This document shows positions 63,142 to 64,000 of a stretch of 64,000 nucleotides of DNA, piece after piece. The notes under the pieces are model-generated. The model saw only the letters and a program-made list of their open reading frames with translations, made no database searches and was not told the DNA's origin. This DNA is from Planctomycetota bacterium (lineage in GTDB: Bacteria; Planctomycetota; Phycisphaerae; WQYP01), in the NCBI GenBank assembly GCA_021827645.1, contig JAKAVA010000103.1:1-64000 (forward strand). The letters run 5' to 3'. The number at the start of each line of letters is the position of its first letter. The first letter of the stretch is position 1. The position numbers and the translations under genes are program-made.

Positions 63142-64000
63142 ATGCCTGATGACAAGGTTAACATGCGAAACACGGGCCAGCCAGCTCACTTCATCGATAT
63201 TCTTTCCACGGACGCGGGCCGCCTGAAGCATCTGCTTTCGCTCGCCCAGCGTCTCAAGGCGGCGCATTTGGCGCATCAGCGGGAATCGACGGCCGCCGGC
63301 AAAACCCTCGCGATGATTTTCGAAAAGCCATCGCTGCGAACCCGCGTGAGTTTCGATGTCGCCATGACTCAACTGGGCGGCAGTGCCATTTATATTTCAC
63401 CCAATGAAATCGGGTTGGGTTCCCGGGAATCGGTGCCGGATGTCGCCCGTGTTCTTTCGGGCATGTGCGACGCAATCATGGCCCGCACATTTTCGCATCA
63501 GACCATCATCGATCTGGCCCTTCATGCCGCGATTCCCATCATCAACGGCCTCTCGGATCACAGTCATCCCTGTCAGGCCATGGCCGACCTGCTTACCATT
63601 CAGGAGGCATTCGGCTCATTGGAAGGACGCACTCTGGCGTATATCGGCGACGGGAACAATGTTGCCCGATCGCTGCTTGAGGCGTGCGCGGTCTTCAAAA
63701 TGCGATTTGCCATCGCCACGCCGCCCGCCTATCGGTTGCCGGAAGCTGATTTTCGTGCCGTGCAGGCGGCGTTTCCAATTGAATGTCTTGTGACGGATGA
63801 CCCCCGAGTGGCCGTGGCGAAAGCCGATGCCATCTACACGGATACCTGGGTGAGCATGGGACAGGAAGCTGAAAAGGCGCAGCGACTGCCGGTGTTCAGA
63901 CCGTATCAGATTAATACTGAATTGCTTTCCAGGGCGCCCAAGCATGCCATCGTTCTGCACTGCCTTCCGGCCTATCGTGGAGTGGAGATTACCGATGAGG
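63142..64000 (+). CDS. argF: Ornithine carbamoyltransferase, 3' end cut by the window
   Basis: The frame is open from ATG 63142 to the last base of the window, 286 residues so far. It has the carbamoyl-phosphate motif SLRTR at about 64-68 (in place of STRTR, a variant seen in some family members), HPCQ at 142-145, DTWVSMGQE at 234-242 and the ornithine-binding HCLPAYRG at 273-280. It makes citrulline from ornithine and carbamoyl phosphate. An alternative ATG is at 63163. It lies six bases after argB. About 20-30 residues are missing. Confidence 0.94.
   Translation, partial: MPDDKVNMRNTGQPAHFIDILSTDAGRLKHLLSLAQRLKAAHLAHQRESTAAGKTLAMIFEKPSLRTRVSFDVAMTQLGGSAIYISPNEIGLGSRESVPDVARVLSGMCDAIMARTFSHQTIIDLALHAAIPIINGLSDHSHPCQAMADLLTIQEAFGSLEGRTLAYIGDGNNVARSLLEACAVFKMRFAIATPPAYRLPEADFRAVQAAFPIECLVTDDPRVAVAKADAIYTDTWVSMGQEAEKAQRLPVFRPYQINTELLSRAPKHAIVLHCLPAYRGVEITDE

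Overview
The window reads as bacterial chromosome of moderately high GC with standard stop codons. It is most likely from a planctomycete of the Phycisphaerae type. That is an inference from gene content: a MoxR / DUF58 / BatA-like / VWA operon with very large membrane proteins, a HYExAFE-type protein beside hisS, a dnaA gene with no dnaN neighbour, and a DUF255 thioredoxin-like protein. There is no rRNA gene, and I found no tRNA, IS element, phage gene or CRISPR array. TTG and GTG starts are frequent, and many genes overlap their neighbours by 4 bp.

Layout. 1-1.5 kb: tail of an unknown gene and a secreted hypothetical protein on the minus strand. 1.7-14.1 kb: one plus-strand operon of a MoxR ATPase, a DUF58 protein, two VWA membrane proteins, a giant coiled-coil membrane protein and an exported squalene-cyclase-like protein; it probably builds or remodels something at the cell envelope. 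14.3-20.5 kb: hflX and a HAD phosphatase, facing sppA, a sugar isomerase-like gene and dnaG. 20.6-26 kb: a small Tudor-like plus CHAT/caspase-like protein (the most unusual gene here), facing the argJ-rlmN-hisS-HYExAFE gene run. 26.2-35.9 kb: a small kinase-like protein, fabF, an HExxH protein, a DUF255 protein, a LOG-family protein and a cell-wall amidase. These are followed by a histidine-rich exported protein next to a two-component system whose sensor also carries a histidine-rich extracytoplasmic stretch.

36.1-49.9 kb: a TPP riboswitch with thiC, an S41 protease with a small membrane protein, and an envelope and polyamine block on the minus strand (aguB, aguA, an hldD-like epimerase, a lipoprotein, a polysaccharide deacetylase, an esterase). 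Then come a DUF2905-YkgJ-TPR operon, a TatD-family hydrolase, a quinone oxidoreductase-like gene and an A-type Fe-S carrier with a clear terminator. 50-57.5 kb: a six-gene, tightly overlapping minus-strand operon for synthesis, modification and export of a surface glycan. It has a glycoside hydrolase-glycosyltransferase fusion, an ABC exporter, two hexapeptide acyltransferases, a glycosyltransferase and a ChbG/YdjC deacetylase. 57.5-64 kb: an unexplained structured intergenic region, galM, dnaA with a possible replication origin upstream, a double GNAT protein, then argB and a truncated argF. With argJ at 25 kb, argB and argF give part of the arginine pathway through N-acetylated intermediates.

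Many promoters show a good -10 box (TATAAT or TATACT) with no recognisable -35 box. At several genes the -10 box sits only 5-10 bases before the start codon, suggesting leaderless messages. The features best worth follow-up are the Tudor-CHAT protein, the histidine-rich protein/sensor pair, the GH-GT2 fusion operon, the candidate oriC with its divergent DnaA, and the structured region before galM.
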